Positions 8,426 through 17,967 of a stretch of DNA of 36,929 nucleotides are shown one piece after another (position 1 is the stretch's first letter; each line of letters opens with the position of its first letter). This DNA comes from Burkholderiales bacterium. Its GTDB lineage: Bacteria; Pseudomonadota; Gammaproteobacteria; Burkholderiales; Casimicrobiaceae. A program made the translations under genes and the position numbers. The notes beneath the pieces are model-generated. The model saw only the letters and a program-made list of their open reading frames with translations. It made no database searches and was not told the DNA's origin. The stretch lies in the NCBI GenBank assembly GCA_020847675.1, contig JADLBN010000033.1:1-36929 (forward strand), read 5' to 3'.

Positions 8426-9115
8426 ATGCGTGACGCTGCAATTCTCGTGCTCGCCGGAACCCTGGCTCTCTTCGCAGGCTGCGACCGGGTGGCGGCCCTG
8501 ACGGCGGCCGGCAACCTCCAGGCGTTCGAGTCCCGCTGCGCGAAACTGCCGCCCGGCCGGGTCGACGTGATCCGTGCGCCGACGGCGATGTCCGTGGATG
8601 CCACGCGCAGCGGCGACGAACTCGAGCGACTGTTCGAGACGAACAGTTCCCGGCACCGCACCGTCGGCGTCACGACCGCGAGCTTCGGATACAGGACGAC
8701 GATCGACATCGACGGCCTCGAGGATGCGCGCGGCGCGCGCGCCTGCGCCCGGCCCCGCGTGCGGATCGAGATCGCGCTGACGCCGATGACCGTGTATGTC
8801 GCGCGCGAGTTCCGGGAAGACGCCTGCCGCAAGCCGCTCATCCTGGAGCACGAGCACCGGCACGTCGACGTGTTCGAGCGCTACGCCGACGAAGTCGCCA
8901 GCGACCTGTCGCTCGACCTCTCGGCGCACCTCGGCGAGCAGGTCCTTCACGGACCGACGATGGTGTCGATCCAGCAGGCGGTGCAGGAAGACCTCGCGGC
9001 GTGGCTCGAAGCCTTCATGGACCGCGCCCGCAGCGAACTCGCCGGGCGCAACGCGGCGATCGACACGGTCGACGAGTACGGAAAGCTCGAGCGGGTCTGC
9101 GGACCGGCGTCCTGA
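8426..9115 (+). CDS. Exported/lipoprotein-like hypothetical, DUF922-like putative Zn-dependent protease
   Basis: Signal 'LVLAGTLALFAGCDR'; 'LEHEHRHVDVFERYADEVASDL' metal-binding-like motif. ATG just after TATA-like 'GATAGCAT'. Confidence 0.65.
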   Translation: MRDAAILVLAGTLALFAGCDRVAALTAAGNLQAFESRCAKLPPGRVDVIRAPTAMSVDATRSGDELERLFETNSSRHRTVGVTTASFGYRTTIDIDGLEDARGARACARPRVRIEIALTPMTVYVAREFREDACRKPLILEHEHRHVDVFERYADEVASDLSLDLSAHLGEQVLHGPTMVSIQQAVQEDLAAWLEAFMDRARSELAGRNAAIDTVDEYGKLERVCGPAS

Positions 9116-9326
9116 TCGATCGCCGCCACCCGCCAGCCCGGGAGGACCGGTGCCGCGAACGTGCCGGCGGGCCGGAAGTCAGGATCCCGATCGTCCCTGC
9201 CGTCGCCGCAGCCGCGGGAACGCACCTGTTGCTTTTCGTCCCCGCGGCCTTCGGCCCCCGACGCCCGGGGGTGGACAGCGTGGCCGCATTCGCGGTTGAA
9301 TGCCCTGCACGCCCACGGAGGCACCC

Positions 9327-9752
9327 ATGCGCGCAATCCATCCCGCCAACGCAGTCCTCGCCACCGTCGCCGTTGCCGCGACATTCGCTTTCGCCGCGGC
9401 GGACGCCTCGGCGGCCGCGACCTGCTACACGGTATTCGACCGCCAGGGCGAGATCGTCTACCGCGCGTTCGCGCCGCCGTTCGAGGGTGCCGGGGACTAC
9501 ACGACGCCCGGGCGACAGGCGATGCGCGCGCGTGGCGAGAACCTGGTCTTCTTCGACGCGACGTTCTGTCCGCCGGTCGCGAGCGTCGGCGGCATCGGCG
9601 GGCGCAGTTACACGACCGAGGAGATCGTCGCGGCCTTCCCCGGCTACGCGGTGCGCCCCGACGGCTCGACGATCGGCGCGCGCTACGGCGTCCTGCCGAC
9701 GCGGGCCACGCCAGGCGACTCGGTCAACGTCGGGTCCGACCCGGCGCGCTGA
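9327..9752 (+). CDS. Exported hypothetical protein
   Basis: Signal peptide 'VLATVAVAATFAFAAADASAAATCY'; coding frame closed by TGA. Confidence 0.65.
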   Translation: MRAIHPANAVLATVAVAATFAFAAADASAAATCYTVFDRQGEIVYRAFAPPFEGAGDYTTPGRQAMRARGENLVFFDATFCPPVASVGGIGGRSYTTEEIVAAFPGYAVRPDGSTIGARYGVLPTRATPGDSVNVGSDPAR

Positions 9753-9878
9753 CGCAGCCGCCTTCGCGTCACGCACGAAGGCTCCCGGCGAAGATCGCCG
9801 CTGTGCGATGCGGCTCGTCGCGCGAGGGCGCGACGCCGCCCGCTACACTTGCGCTTTGCCGACAGGAGCGAGACCGCC

Positions 9879-10628
9879 ATGTCCACGAACAGGATCGCCA
9901 TCGTCACCGGCGCGGGCACCGGTATCGGTCGCGCGGTCGCCCTGGCACTCGCTCGCCACGGCTGGCGCGTCGCGCTCGCCGGCCGCCGTCGCGAACCCCT
10001 CCAGGCGGTCGCCGCCGAAGCCCCGTCGGGAACCACGCGGGTCCAGCCCGCCGACGTCGCCGATCCGGACGCGGTGAAGCGTCTCTTCGCGGCGACCGTG
10101 GACGCGTGGGGACGGGTCGATTTCCTGTTCAACAACGCCGGCGTCGGGGCGCCGGCCGTTCCGCTCGAAGAACTCACGGTGGAGCAGTGGAGACAGGTCG
10201 TCGACGTCAACCTCACCGGCGTGTTCCTGTGCATGCAGGAAGCGTTCCGCGTGATGAAGGCGCAGCACCCGCGCGGCGGCCGCATCGTGAACAACGGCTC
10301 GATCTCGGCCCACGCGCCGCGGCCGGACACCGCTCCCTACACGGCGACCAAGCACGCCGTCACCGGCCTCACCCGATCGGGTTCGCTCGACGGCCGCAAG
10401 TACGACATCGCGGTGGGCCAGATCGACATCGGCAACGCCTCGACCGAGATGGCGGCGCGCATGGCCACCGGCATCCGCCAGGCCAACGGCGAGATCGCGA
10501 TCGAACCGCTCATGGACGTCGATCACGTCGGCGACGCGGTCCGGCACATGGCCGAACTGCCGCTCGCGTCCAACGTGCAGTTCATGACCCTGATGGCCAC
10601 CAAGATGCCGTTCATCGGACGCGGCTGA
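9879..10628 (+). CDS. SDR-family NAD(P)-dependent oxidoreductase
   Basis: '[23 protein letters not shown]', 'FLFNNAGVG', 'NNGSISA...[13 protein letters not shown]'. Confidence 0.95.
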   Translation: MSTNRIAIVTGAGTGIGRAVALALARHGWRVALAGRRREPLQAVAAEAPSGTTRVQPADVADPDAVKRLFAATVDAWGRVDFLFNNAGVGAPAVPLEELTVEQWRQVVDVNLTGVFLCMQEAFRVMKAQHPRGGRIVNNGSISAHAPRPDTAPYTATKHAVTGLTRSGSLDGRKYDIAVGQIDIGNASTEMAARMATGIRQANGEIAIEPLMDVDHVGDAVRHMAELPLASNVQFMTLMATKMPFIGRG

Positions 10629-10680
10629 CGCGGCGCAGCGGCGCCGGAGGCACTCTCGTCGTCCGGATCGATGGCGGCGA

Positions 10681-11655
10681 TCAGCCGCCGTAGGGCCCCT
10701 GCCGGCTCGGGCATTCGCGCACCTGCCCCCACCATCCCGGGCAGAAGCGGATGCGGATGCGTTGCCGGCACATCACTTCCTCGATGAAGTCCTCGCTCGG
10801 GCAGGCCGCCAGTTCGTCGCGCATCGTGTCCCACGGGCTGCGCTGCGGGCGCTCGGATGCGGCGGCGACGAGCACCTGCTCGACGCGCGGTGCGGCCGGC
10901 AAGACGGCCGGCTCGCTCACCCGGGACGGCGGCGAGGGCGCGGTAGCGCGCGAGACGGCGCGCGCCGGCGCCTTGCGCGTTGCCGGCACGACCGCTCTCG
11001 CAGCCGGTTTCGAGGCGTGCCTGACTGCATCGACGGCGGCTTCCGCGCGGCGCGGCGGCGTCGGGGACGTCGGTTCCTCCTCGCGCGCCGGTGCGGCGGC
11101 CATGTCGGTCGCCTTCCCGGTCGCGGGAATCGTCGGCGGGGCGAGTGCTGCCGTGGTCCGGCGAGGTTCCGCTTCGTCCGCCAGGCGACCGACCCGATCG
11201 ACCATGTAGAACCCGGCGATCACCAGGACACCGATCGCGCTCCACGCGACCAGGCGCTCGCCGCGTCCATGCGGCGTTGCGCCCGCCACCGCCGTCGCCG
11301 GCCTCCGCAGAGGTACCGGTGCCGGAGGAATCGGCGGGCCGGCGGCACCCCGCTCCTCCGACGGAGGGGACGAAGGGCCGTTCGCGTCCGGAGCACCCTG
11401 CGAGGGCAGGACGCGAAGCGTCCGGGACACCGGAAGCGGTGGAAGCGGTGGAAGCGGGGCAGTCGCCAGTGCGCGCGTGTCGGTCGCCGGTCCCGGCGAC
11501 CGGTGAATGGCGCCGCAGTGCGGACAGAACTTCGTGCCGGCGGCGAGGACCGCGCCGCACAGGCGGCAGGCCGGCGCGGAATGCGCACACGCATTCGCCC
11601 CGACTTCCGTCAGGGATGGACGCCCCGCGTCACTCCCGAGCCCTTCCTGCTGCAT
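10681..11655 (-). CDS. Zinc-ribbon, single-TM protein with Cys-rich C-terminal motif (paralogue-like to 7502-8278)
   Basis: 'CRLCGAVLAAGTKFCPHCGAIH'; TM 'LVAWSAIGVLVIAGFYMVD'; C-terminal 'LAACPSEDFIEEVMCRQRIRIRFCPGWWGQVRECPSR'. Confidence 0.75.
   Translation of the reverse strand: MQQEGLGSDAGRPSLTEVGANACAHSAPACRLCGAVLAAGTKFCPHCGAIHRSPGPATDTRALATAPLPPLPPLPVSRTLRVLPSQGAPDANGPSSPPSEERGAAGPPIPPAPVPLRRPATAVAGATPHGRGERLVAWSAIGVLVIAGFYMVDRVGRLADEAEPRRTTAALAPPTIPATGKATDMAAAPAREEEPTSPTPPRRAEAAVDAVRHASKPAARAVVPATRKAPARAVSRATAPSPPSRVSEPAVLPAAPRVEQVLVAAASERPQRSPWDTMRDELAACPSEDFIEEVMCRQRIRIRFCPGWWGQVRECPSRQGPYGG
11432..11458. repeat. 9-bp tandem repeat GGAAGCGGT x3 (last copy ends in G)
   Basis: Encodes PLPPLPPLP in the 10681-11655 protein. 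Confidence 0.8.
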
Positions 11656-11940
11656 CGCCGCCCCCGATCTGAACGGGAAGCAACTTCTGCACCGCGCCCG
11701 GGAATTCGCGATCGCGCATCACGTTGTAGTGGACGTGCGCCGTCGCCGCAGACCGCGACCACGCACAGGCGAGCCCGGTCGGCACCATCGCGGCGGTCGG
11801 ACTCTGACCCGGTTTCGCAGCCAGGCCTCGCGGACCTCCGCGAACCCTCGGCGCGGTGCGCGTCCTGAACGCGGGCACTCCGCCGGTCCGCCCGGAGTCC
11901 CTTCCGTCCGGAGCCGGAATGCGTGCCGCGCACCTCTGGC

Positions 11941-11946
11941 TAGAAT
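11941..11946 (+). promoter_or_regulatory. Possible sigma70-type -10 element TAGAAT upstream of the DUF1631 gene
   Basis: TAGAAT 45 bp upstream of the ATG; no clear -35 assigned. Confidence 0.35.
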
Positions 11947-11985
11947 AGCGGGGTTCTCGATCCGGCTCCCACGCGTTTCGCCCCG

Positions 11986-14379
11986 ATGAGTTCAGCGCCC
12001 GCACCTGCCCAAGCCTCCGGCGCCGGGTCCGCTCCGCGGCCGCCGCGCGGTGGCCACGACGTGCTGCGCGAAGCGCACAAGATCTACGCGGCCGACGTCG
12101 CGGCGCTCGCGCGCACGTCGATCGAGACCACCAACGACCTGTTCGAGCTCTCCGACTACGTCTCGCGCGCCGAATCCCAGGCGTTCCAGGACCGGCGGGC
12201 CGAGTGGCTGACGAAGTTCGACTCGGTGCTCGCCGACCTGTTCGAGCGGCGGATCGCCGGCACCCCCCGCAAGGGGCGCCGCCCCGACTTCGATGCCTCG
12301 CTCGCGTCGTTGCGCGTGCTCACCGCGTTCGACCACGAAAAGCAGGTCGCGCTCACCGCCGCGACCGGGTTCCTGGTCCGGTTCACCAAGCGCGAACTCG
12401 AGGCGCTCGACCTGCGCGTCGCCGAACTCCTGGGCGAGCGCGTGACGCGGGAGCTCGACAACCCGTTCTCGCCCACCTACCTGCTCGACGCGCTCGGCGT
12501 GACCTCGCGCGCGATCTATCCGGTGGCGAAGATCTGGCGGCCGCTGATGGAGCGCGTAGTCGCCGACATCACGCCGTCCGCGAACAAGATCTACATCCGA
12601 CTCAACCGGTTCCTCGCCGACCGCAACGTGCTGCCGGACATCAAGGCGGCACTCCGCGCGCGAAGTGACCTGTGGCCCGACGACGACAGGGATCTCCTGC
12701 CCGCGTTCAGCCGCTTGATGAGCGAAGCCGGTCCGATGCCGACCGACATCGTCATCCCGCCGTCGTTCTCGGATCCGGGGTCGCCGCTCGCGCTCCGGTT
12801 CGCCGACAAGCTTCCGTCGCAGCGCGCCGCCGCCTGGGGTCCGGGCGCGGCAGGCGCGGTGCCGCTGCCCGAGGGAACCGTGCCTATCCCTGCGGAAGCC
12901 GCCGCGGGACTCGCGGCCGCGCCTCAGGTGATCGCCGGCCTGACCGCGTTGACCAAGCTCGCGTCCCGGGTTCCCGGCGATGCCGGCGGCGAGCCCACGG
13001 CCGCACCGGGCGAGATGCCGAGCATCGATCCCCTGATGGCGCTCGGCGCCAACTCGCCGCTGTTCTCGCTGCTCGCGCGCTGGCAGCGCCTCGACCTTCC
13101 GGCCGCGATCGCGCAGGCCGCGCCCAGGGCGGCCGACGGGGCCGCGGTCGAGGTGCCGCGCAATCTCGTCCCCTACATCCGCCTCGCGATCGCGGACCAG
13201 CTCGAGCACGACACCGACCGCATCACGATGGACGTGATCGCGCTCCTGTTCGACTACGTGTTCCGGGACCCGTCGATACCGGATTCGCTGCGCGAACTCT
13301 TCGGCCGCCTCCAGGTGCCGGTGGTCAAGGTGGGGCTCCTCGACCGCACGTTCTTCTCCGATCGCGCCCACCCGGCGCGCCGGTTCCTCGACCATCTGTC
13401 GGGGGCGGCGATTGGCGCCAACGGCGATCCGCGCTACTTCGACGCGTTCCGCGGCACCGCGACGGCGCTGATCGACACCGTCTGCTACAGCTTCGAGATC
13501 GACGTCTCGGTGTTCGCGGAAGCCGACCGCAAGCTCGTCGCATTCATCGAGTCCGAGCAGCGCAGCACCGCGGCGGCCGCGGAGCCGGACGTCGCTTCCG
13601 CACTCGCGGGCGAGTCCGGCGAGGGAGACCGCTCGGCGGTGCGCTCGCAGTTGCGCGACAAGCTCAGCGGCGTCGTGGTGCCGTTCGAGGTGCGCTCGTT
13701 CGCCGAAACGGTCTGGGTCGACCATCTCGCCGCGATCCGCAAGTTCGAGGGACAGGACGGCGCGGGGTTCGCCAGCGGTCTGAAGACCGTCGACGACCTC
13801 CTGTGGAGCATCACCGCGAAGGAACGCACCGCGCAGAAGGCCCGCCTCACGCGAATGGTTCCGGGGCTGGTCCTGAGCCTGCGCAACGGCTGCAAGGCGG
13901 TCGGCCTCTCGCCCGAGCGCTCCAAGCCGTTCTTCGACGAACTCTACCGGCTGCACATCGAAGCGATCAAGCCGGCCGCGGCGAAAGCGGAGGCCGAGGC
14001 GCGGGCCGCCGCTGAGGCCGAAGCGCCGGCGGCGGCGGCCGCGAACGGCCTGCCTCCCGGCGCGAACGTCCACGACTTCGCCAACGACATGGTCCTCGGC
14101 ACCTGGGTCGCATTCGAGACCGCCGAGGGACGCGTCAACGCGCGACTGCACTGGATCAGCCCGATGCGCACGCGCTATGTGTTCACCAGCCGCCTGCGGT
14201 CGCGGGCGTTCGTCCACTCGCCGGAGGAACTCGCCTGGGAGTTTGCCAACGGTCGTGCGGCACTGGTGATGGAACCGGTGCCACTGGTCGATCGCGCGGT
14301 GTCCGCCGCGCTCGACCGGATCGGCACGCAGCGCCCGCCCGCGCAACCCGAGCCTGCGGTGGCGGGAGCCCGCGCCTGA
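11986..14379 (+). CDS. DUF1631 family protein
   Basis: About 800 aa with family-like segments 'RTSIETTNDLFELSDYVSRAESQAFQDRR', 'PARRFLDHLSGAAIG', 'GTWVAFE...RLHWISPMRTRYVFTSR'. Confidence 0.85.
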   Translation: MSSAPAPAQASGAGSAPRPPRGGHDVLREAHKIYAADVAALARTSIETTNDLFELSDYVSRAESQAFQDRRAEWLTKFDSVLADLFERRIAGTPRKGRRPDFDASLASLRVLTAFDHEKQVALTAATGFLVRFTKRELEALDLRVAELLGERVTRELDNPFSPTYLLDALGVTSRAIYPVAKIWRPLMERVVADITPSANKIYIRLNRFLADRNVLPDIKAALRARSDLWPDDDRDLLPAFSRLMSEAGPMPTDIVIPPSFSDPGSPLALRFADKLPSQRAAAWGPGAAGAVPLPEGTVPIPAEAAAGLAAAPQVIAGLTALTKLASRVPGDAGGEPTAAPGEMPSIDPLMALGANSPLFSLLARWQRLDLPAAIAQAAPRAADGAAVEVPRNLVPYIRLAIADQLEHDTDRITMDVIALLFDYVFRDPSIPDSLRELFGRLQVPVVKVGLLDRTFFSDRAHPARRFLDHLSGAAIGANGDPRYFDAFRGTATALIDTVCYSFEIDVSVFAEADRKLVAFIESEQRSTAAAAEPDVASALAGESGEGDRSAVRSQLRDKLSGVVVPFEVRSFAETVWVDHLAAIRKFEGQDGAGFASGLKTVDDLLWSITAKERTAQKARLTRMVPGLVLSLRNGCKAVGLSPERSKPFFDELYRLHIEAIKPAAAKAEAEARAAAEAEAPAAAAANGLPPGANVHDFANDMVLGTWVAFETAEGRVNARLHWISPMRTRYVFTSRLRSRAFVHSPEELAWEFANGRAALVMEPVPLVDRAVSAALDRIGTQRPPAQPEPAVAGARA

Positions 14380-14443
14380 CCGGCGGCTGCGCGCTTTCGC
14401 CGGACCCGCGCGACGTCCACCTGCATCGACGGGCGCAGAGCGC

Positions 14444-16039
14444 CTACGCGACGGCTCCCCGGGCCGCGATCGCGACGCGGTTGCGCCCTTCGGCCTTCGC
14501 GCGGTAGAGCGCCGCGTCCGCCCGCGCGAGCAGCGAGGCGACGTCGTCCCCTTCGACCGCTTCGGCAAGCCCGACGCTCACCGTCACGGGTGGAGCGCCG
14601 TCGTCGCCGTGGCGCTCGATCGCGCCGCGGATGCGCTCGCAGACCGAGCGCGCGGCGTCGAGCCCGGCATCGGCGAACACGATCGCGAACTCGTCGCCGC
14701 CGAAACGCGCGGCGAGATCGGTGCGCCTTGACGCCTGCGTCAGCACCCGCGCGATGCGCTGGAGCACGCGATCGCCGGCGAGGTGGGAGGCGCGGTCGTT
14801 GACCTCCTTGAAGCGGTCGCAGTCGATCAGCGCGAGCGTGCAGCGCGCGTCACCGCGACCCAGCAGCGTCCCCAGCGCGCGGTCGAAGGCGCGCCGGTTG
14901 CCGATGCCGGTGAGCGCGTCGCGCTCGGCCGCGTCCGACCACGCCCGCGACTCCGCGCGCGCGCTCGCGACCTCGCGCCGGGCGCGCTCGGTGTCCACGC
15001 GCAGCGCGGACATGCGCGCGCGCTGCTCGCCGATGTCCGCGGCGACTTCGCGCTCGAGCGCGTGGTGCCGCTTGTAGTGGGACAGCGCCTCCGCGAGCCG
15101 TCCCGCGCGCTCGAGCGTCTGCGAGATCTGCAGGTGAACCCGCCCGAGCAGCGGCTTCGCCTCCTGCGCCGCGCCGATCGCGTACGCCTGCTCCAGCGCC
15201 GCGAGCGCCTGCTCGATCGCGCCAAGCTCACGGTCGCACTCGGCGAGAAGCAGGAGCGAGTAGCCCTGCGCCAGCAGGTCGCCGGACGCGCGCGTCTTGT
15301 CGAGCGCGCGCGCCGCCCAGAGCCGCCCCTCGACGAAGTCGCCACGCTCGATGATCACCGCACCGAGGCTCGCCTCCGCCGTCGCGACCGCAGGCAGGTC
15401 GCCCTCCTCGGTCGCGAGATCGAGGGCGCTGCGGATCATCGCCTCGGCGTTCGCCAGCGCATCGGCCTTCGCCTGTGGCTCGATCCGCCGGCAGGACGCG
15501 TGGATCGCCGTGCCGAGCGCGTTGGCGCAGTCGCAGATCGCGCGCGCCACGCCGCTCTCGAGCGCGAAGCCGAAGGCGCGTTCGAGCGTCGAGATGCCGG
15601 CAACCTGCCCGCCGATCTCCGACAAGGCCACGCCGAGCGCCCGATGCACCGCGGCCAGGAGTTCGCGATCGCCCAGCCGGAACGCGCGGTCGACTTCGCC
15701 CTCGACCACCGAGATCGCGGTCTCGGTGTCGCCGATGCGCCAGAAGCCGGACGACAGCGCGATCGCCGCCTCGACCGACAGCCTCGCGTCCCCGAGGGCC
15801 TCTGCGCGCGCCTGGACGTCGAGGGCCCGCCGGATCGACGTGGCGAACTGGGCGTCCTGGTAGTCCGCCTGCGCGAGCGCCAGTGCCGCCCAGGCCGCGA
15901 CGGACTCGTCGTCGCAGGCAAGCGCGAGGTCGTGCGCAGTCAGCGCCGTCTCGCGCGCGCGGGCGACGTTGCGACTTCCGAGGTGCTCGAACGCGCTGCC
16001 GAGCGGCGTACCGGCGAACCCGGGGGGCGTACGGGCCAT
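14444..16039 (-). CDS. Diguanylate cyclase (GGDEF) with N-terminal TPR-like region
   Basis: 'RDALTGIGNRRAFDRAL', 'LIDCDRFKEVND', 'RRTDLAARFGGDEF' (I-site RxxD five residues before GGDEF). Start CAT at 16037-16039. Confidence 0.93.
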   Translation of the reverse strand: MARTPPGFAGTPLGSAFEHLGSRNVARARETALTAHDLALACDDESVAAWAALALAQADYQDAQFATSIRRALDVQARAEALGDARLSVEAAIALSSGFWRIGDTETAISVVEGEVDRAFRLGDRELLAAVHRALGVALSEIGGQVAGISTLERAFGFALESGVARAICDCANALGTAIHASCRRIEPQAKADALANAEAMIRSALDLATEEGDLPAVATAEASLGAVIIERGDFVEGRLWAARALDKTRASGDLLAQGYSLLLLAECDRELGAIEQALAALEQAYAIGAAQEAKPLLGRVHLQISQTLERAGRLAEALSHYKRHHALEREVAADIGEQRARMSALRVDTERARREVASARAESRAWSDAAERDALTGIGNRRAFDRALGTLLGRGDARCTLALIDCDRFKEVNDRASHLAGDRVLQRIARVLTQASRRTDLAARFGGDEFAIVFADAGLDAARSVCERIRGAIERHGDDGAPPVTVSVGLAEAVEGDDVASLLARADAALYRAKAEGRNRVAIAARGAVA

Positions 16040-16082
16040 CCCTCGCCTCACGCAAGCGGCGTGCCGGGAGTCCTGCGCGGCT

Positions 16083-16859
16083 TCACGCCGGCGCCTGCGC
16101 GACGGCAGCGTTTCGCGCGTGAGCGAGCAGGCGCACCCTCGCCTCCTCGACCTCGGCCGGCAGGCGGTTGTCGCGTTCCTCGGCAGGCGGAACCGTCCAG
16201 TCGCCGTCCCCGAGCCCGACGCGCCGCGCGAGTTCCCGCAACAGGTCGGCCTGCGCACCGACGTAGGTTTCGTAGCGCACGGCGAGGGCCGGACGTCCGG
16301 ATTCCACGATCAGCGCGTTCCACGCGCGGTTGTGCTCCCGCAGGATCGCCGCGAGCCGAAGCGTGAACTCCGAGGGCTCGAGCGTGACGTCCGCCGCCCT
16401 CGGTCCCGGTGTATCGTCGAACGACCAGAGCCCCGTCGCCAGCGAGACCTGCCACGATACCGCCTGCGCTATCAGATCGTGACGGTACAGGAACACGATC
16501 AGGTCCGCCCGGTCGAGCCAGCGTTCGCGCAGGCCGCGATGGCGCTGGTAGTGGCCCCACTGCACCTTGGCCGCGAACACGCCGTTGACGGACGTGCGCC
16601 GCGCCTCGACTTCGTCGAAGTACGCGGCGTCGTCGCCGGCCTCGATCGACCAGCGCTCCGAGAGCGCCGTCCGCGTGGCATGCCGCAGGTACTCGGTCGG
16701 CAAACCCAGTCCCGCGTTGATCATCTGCCGGCACAGCAGGTAGGAGCCGGAGCGCGGCGTGCTGCAGATCAGGATGCGTCGCCGCGCATCCCGCCGCGGC
16801 CCGTCCCACGACGGCCCGTCGAGGTCGTCGTGGTGCATCCGTCGGTAGGTCGTGGGCAT
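16083..16859 (-). CDS. Stf0-like sulfotransferase
   Basis: PAPS-binding-like 'RILICSTPRSGSYLLCRQM', 'GLPTEYLRH', 'FAAKVQWGHY', 'IVFLYRHDLIAQAVSW'. Start CAT at 16857-16859. Confidence 0.85.
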   Translation of the reverse strand: MPTTYRRMHHDDLDGPSWDGPRRDARRRILICSTPRSGSYLLCRQMINAGLGLPTEYLRHATRTALSERWSIEAGDDAAYFDEVEARRTSVNGVFAAKVQWGHYQRHRGLRERWLDRADLIVFLYRHDLIAQAVSWQVSLATGLWSFDDTPGPRAADVTLEPSEFTLRLAAILREHNRAWNALIVESGRPALAVRYETYVGAQADLLRELARRVGLGDGDWTVPPAEERDNRLPAEVEEARVRLLAHARNAAVAQAPA

Positions 16860-16994
16860 CGCTGGCGAGGTGTCGGCGCCGGAGGTCAAGTCTACTATGC
16901 GCGCTCGCCTCGACGCTCCGGCGCGACACTCCGCGGGCGATCCCGGTGCCGCCACGGGCGAAGTGCGACAATCGCGGGCCCACGATGCCCGCCG

Positions 16995-17942
16995 ATGGCC
17001 GCGTTCGTCCACTTCGTTTCGCTGACTGCACCGCTGTTCGCGCTGATCGCGCTGGGCTACGCGCTCGCGCGAAGCGGCCGCTGGGGCGACACGGCGACCG
17101 ATGCGCTCACGCGCTTCTGCTTCTCGGTGGCGATCCCTGCGCTGCTCTTCCGGCTGATGAGCGACTTCTCGTCGCTCCCCCGCACCGACCTGCGCGTGCT
17201 TGCCGCCTACTTCGGCGCCTGCCTCGCGGTATTCGCCGTCGGGCGCATGCTGTCGCGATTCGCGTTCCGCCACGACGGCGTCGAGCAGTCCGTGTTCGCG
17301 CTCGCGGGCATCTTCTCGAACTCGGTGCTCCTCGGCATTCCGCTGGTCCAGGTCACGCTCGGCGACCCCGCGATGGCGACCGTCTCGCTCATCGTCGTGT
17401 TCAACGCGCTGATCCTGTGGACGCTGGTGAGCGTCTCGGTCGAGCTCGCGCGCGCCGGTGCGATGTCGGCGCGCAAGTTCGCCGCGACGGCGACGGCCGT
17501 CGTCGCGAACCCCATCATCGCCGCGATTCTCGCCGGCACCGCGTTCGGCTACACCGGCCTCGCGCTGCCGGCTTGGATCGACCGCACGCTCGCGCTGGTC
17601 GCGCAGGCGGCGGTGCCGCTGTCGCTCGTCGTGCTCGGCATGGGACTGGGGCTGCGCGCGCCGGGAGCGCAGTGGCGCGCGAGCCTCGCGATGGCCGCGG
17701 TGAAGCTCGCGGTGCTTCCGCTCGTCGCATGGGGTCTCGCGCGCCTCTTCGGCCTTCCCGATGCCGAGACCACGGTCGTGGTCGTGATGGCCGCGCTGCC
17801 GGTCGGCGCCAACGTCTACCTGATGGCGCGCCAGTTCGGGGCGCTCGAGGGGCCGGTGGCCGCAGGGCTCGTCGTGTCGACTGCGCTCGCGGCCGTCACC
17901 ACGCCGGTGGTGCTGGCGCTCCTCGGTGCGCAGGCGCCGTGA
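16995..17942 (+). CDS. AEC family (auxin efflux carrier-like) transporter
   Basis: Multiple TM segments; 'PLFALIALGYALARSGRW', 'FSVAIPALLFRLM', 'SNSVLLGIPLV'. ATG at 16995. Confidence 0.9.
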   Translation: MAAFVHFVSLTAPLFALIALGYALARSGRWGDTATDALTRFCFSVAIPALLFRLMSDFSSLPRTDLRVLAAYFGACLAVFAVGRMLSRFAFRHDGVEQSVFALAGIFSNSVLLGIPLVQVTLGDPAMATVSLIVVFNALILWTLVSVSVELARAGAMSARKFAATATAVVANPIIAAILAGTAFGYTGLALPAWIDRTLALVAQAAVPLSLVVLGMGLGLRAPGAQWRASLAMAAVKLAVLPLVAWGLARLFGLPDAETTVVVVMAALPVGANVYLMARQFGALEGPVAAGLVVSTALAAVTTPVVLALLGAQAP

Positions 17943-17967
17943 CGCGGGCGTGGTAACGTCGCGCTCC

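Noticed and set aside
11432-11458. 9-bp tandem repeat as a regulatory element
   Set aside because: In-frame coding repeat giving a PLPPLP linker; ordinary low complexity.
11630-12004. 124-aa minus-strand ORF in the gap before DUF1631
   Set aside because: No recognised motif, overlaps the likely DUF1631 promoter and start; could be a gene remnant but not supportable.
11992-14568. 858-aa minus-strand ORF opposite the DUF1631 gene
   Set aside because: Low-complexity Arg/Gly/Ala/Glu translation typical of GC-rich shadow frames; the plus-strand frame has clear family-like sequence.
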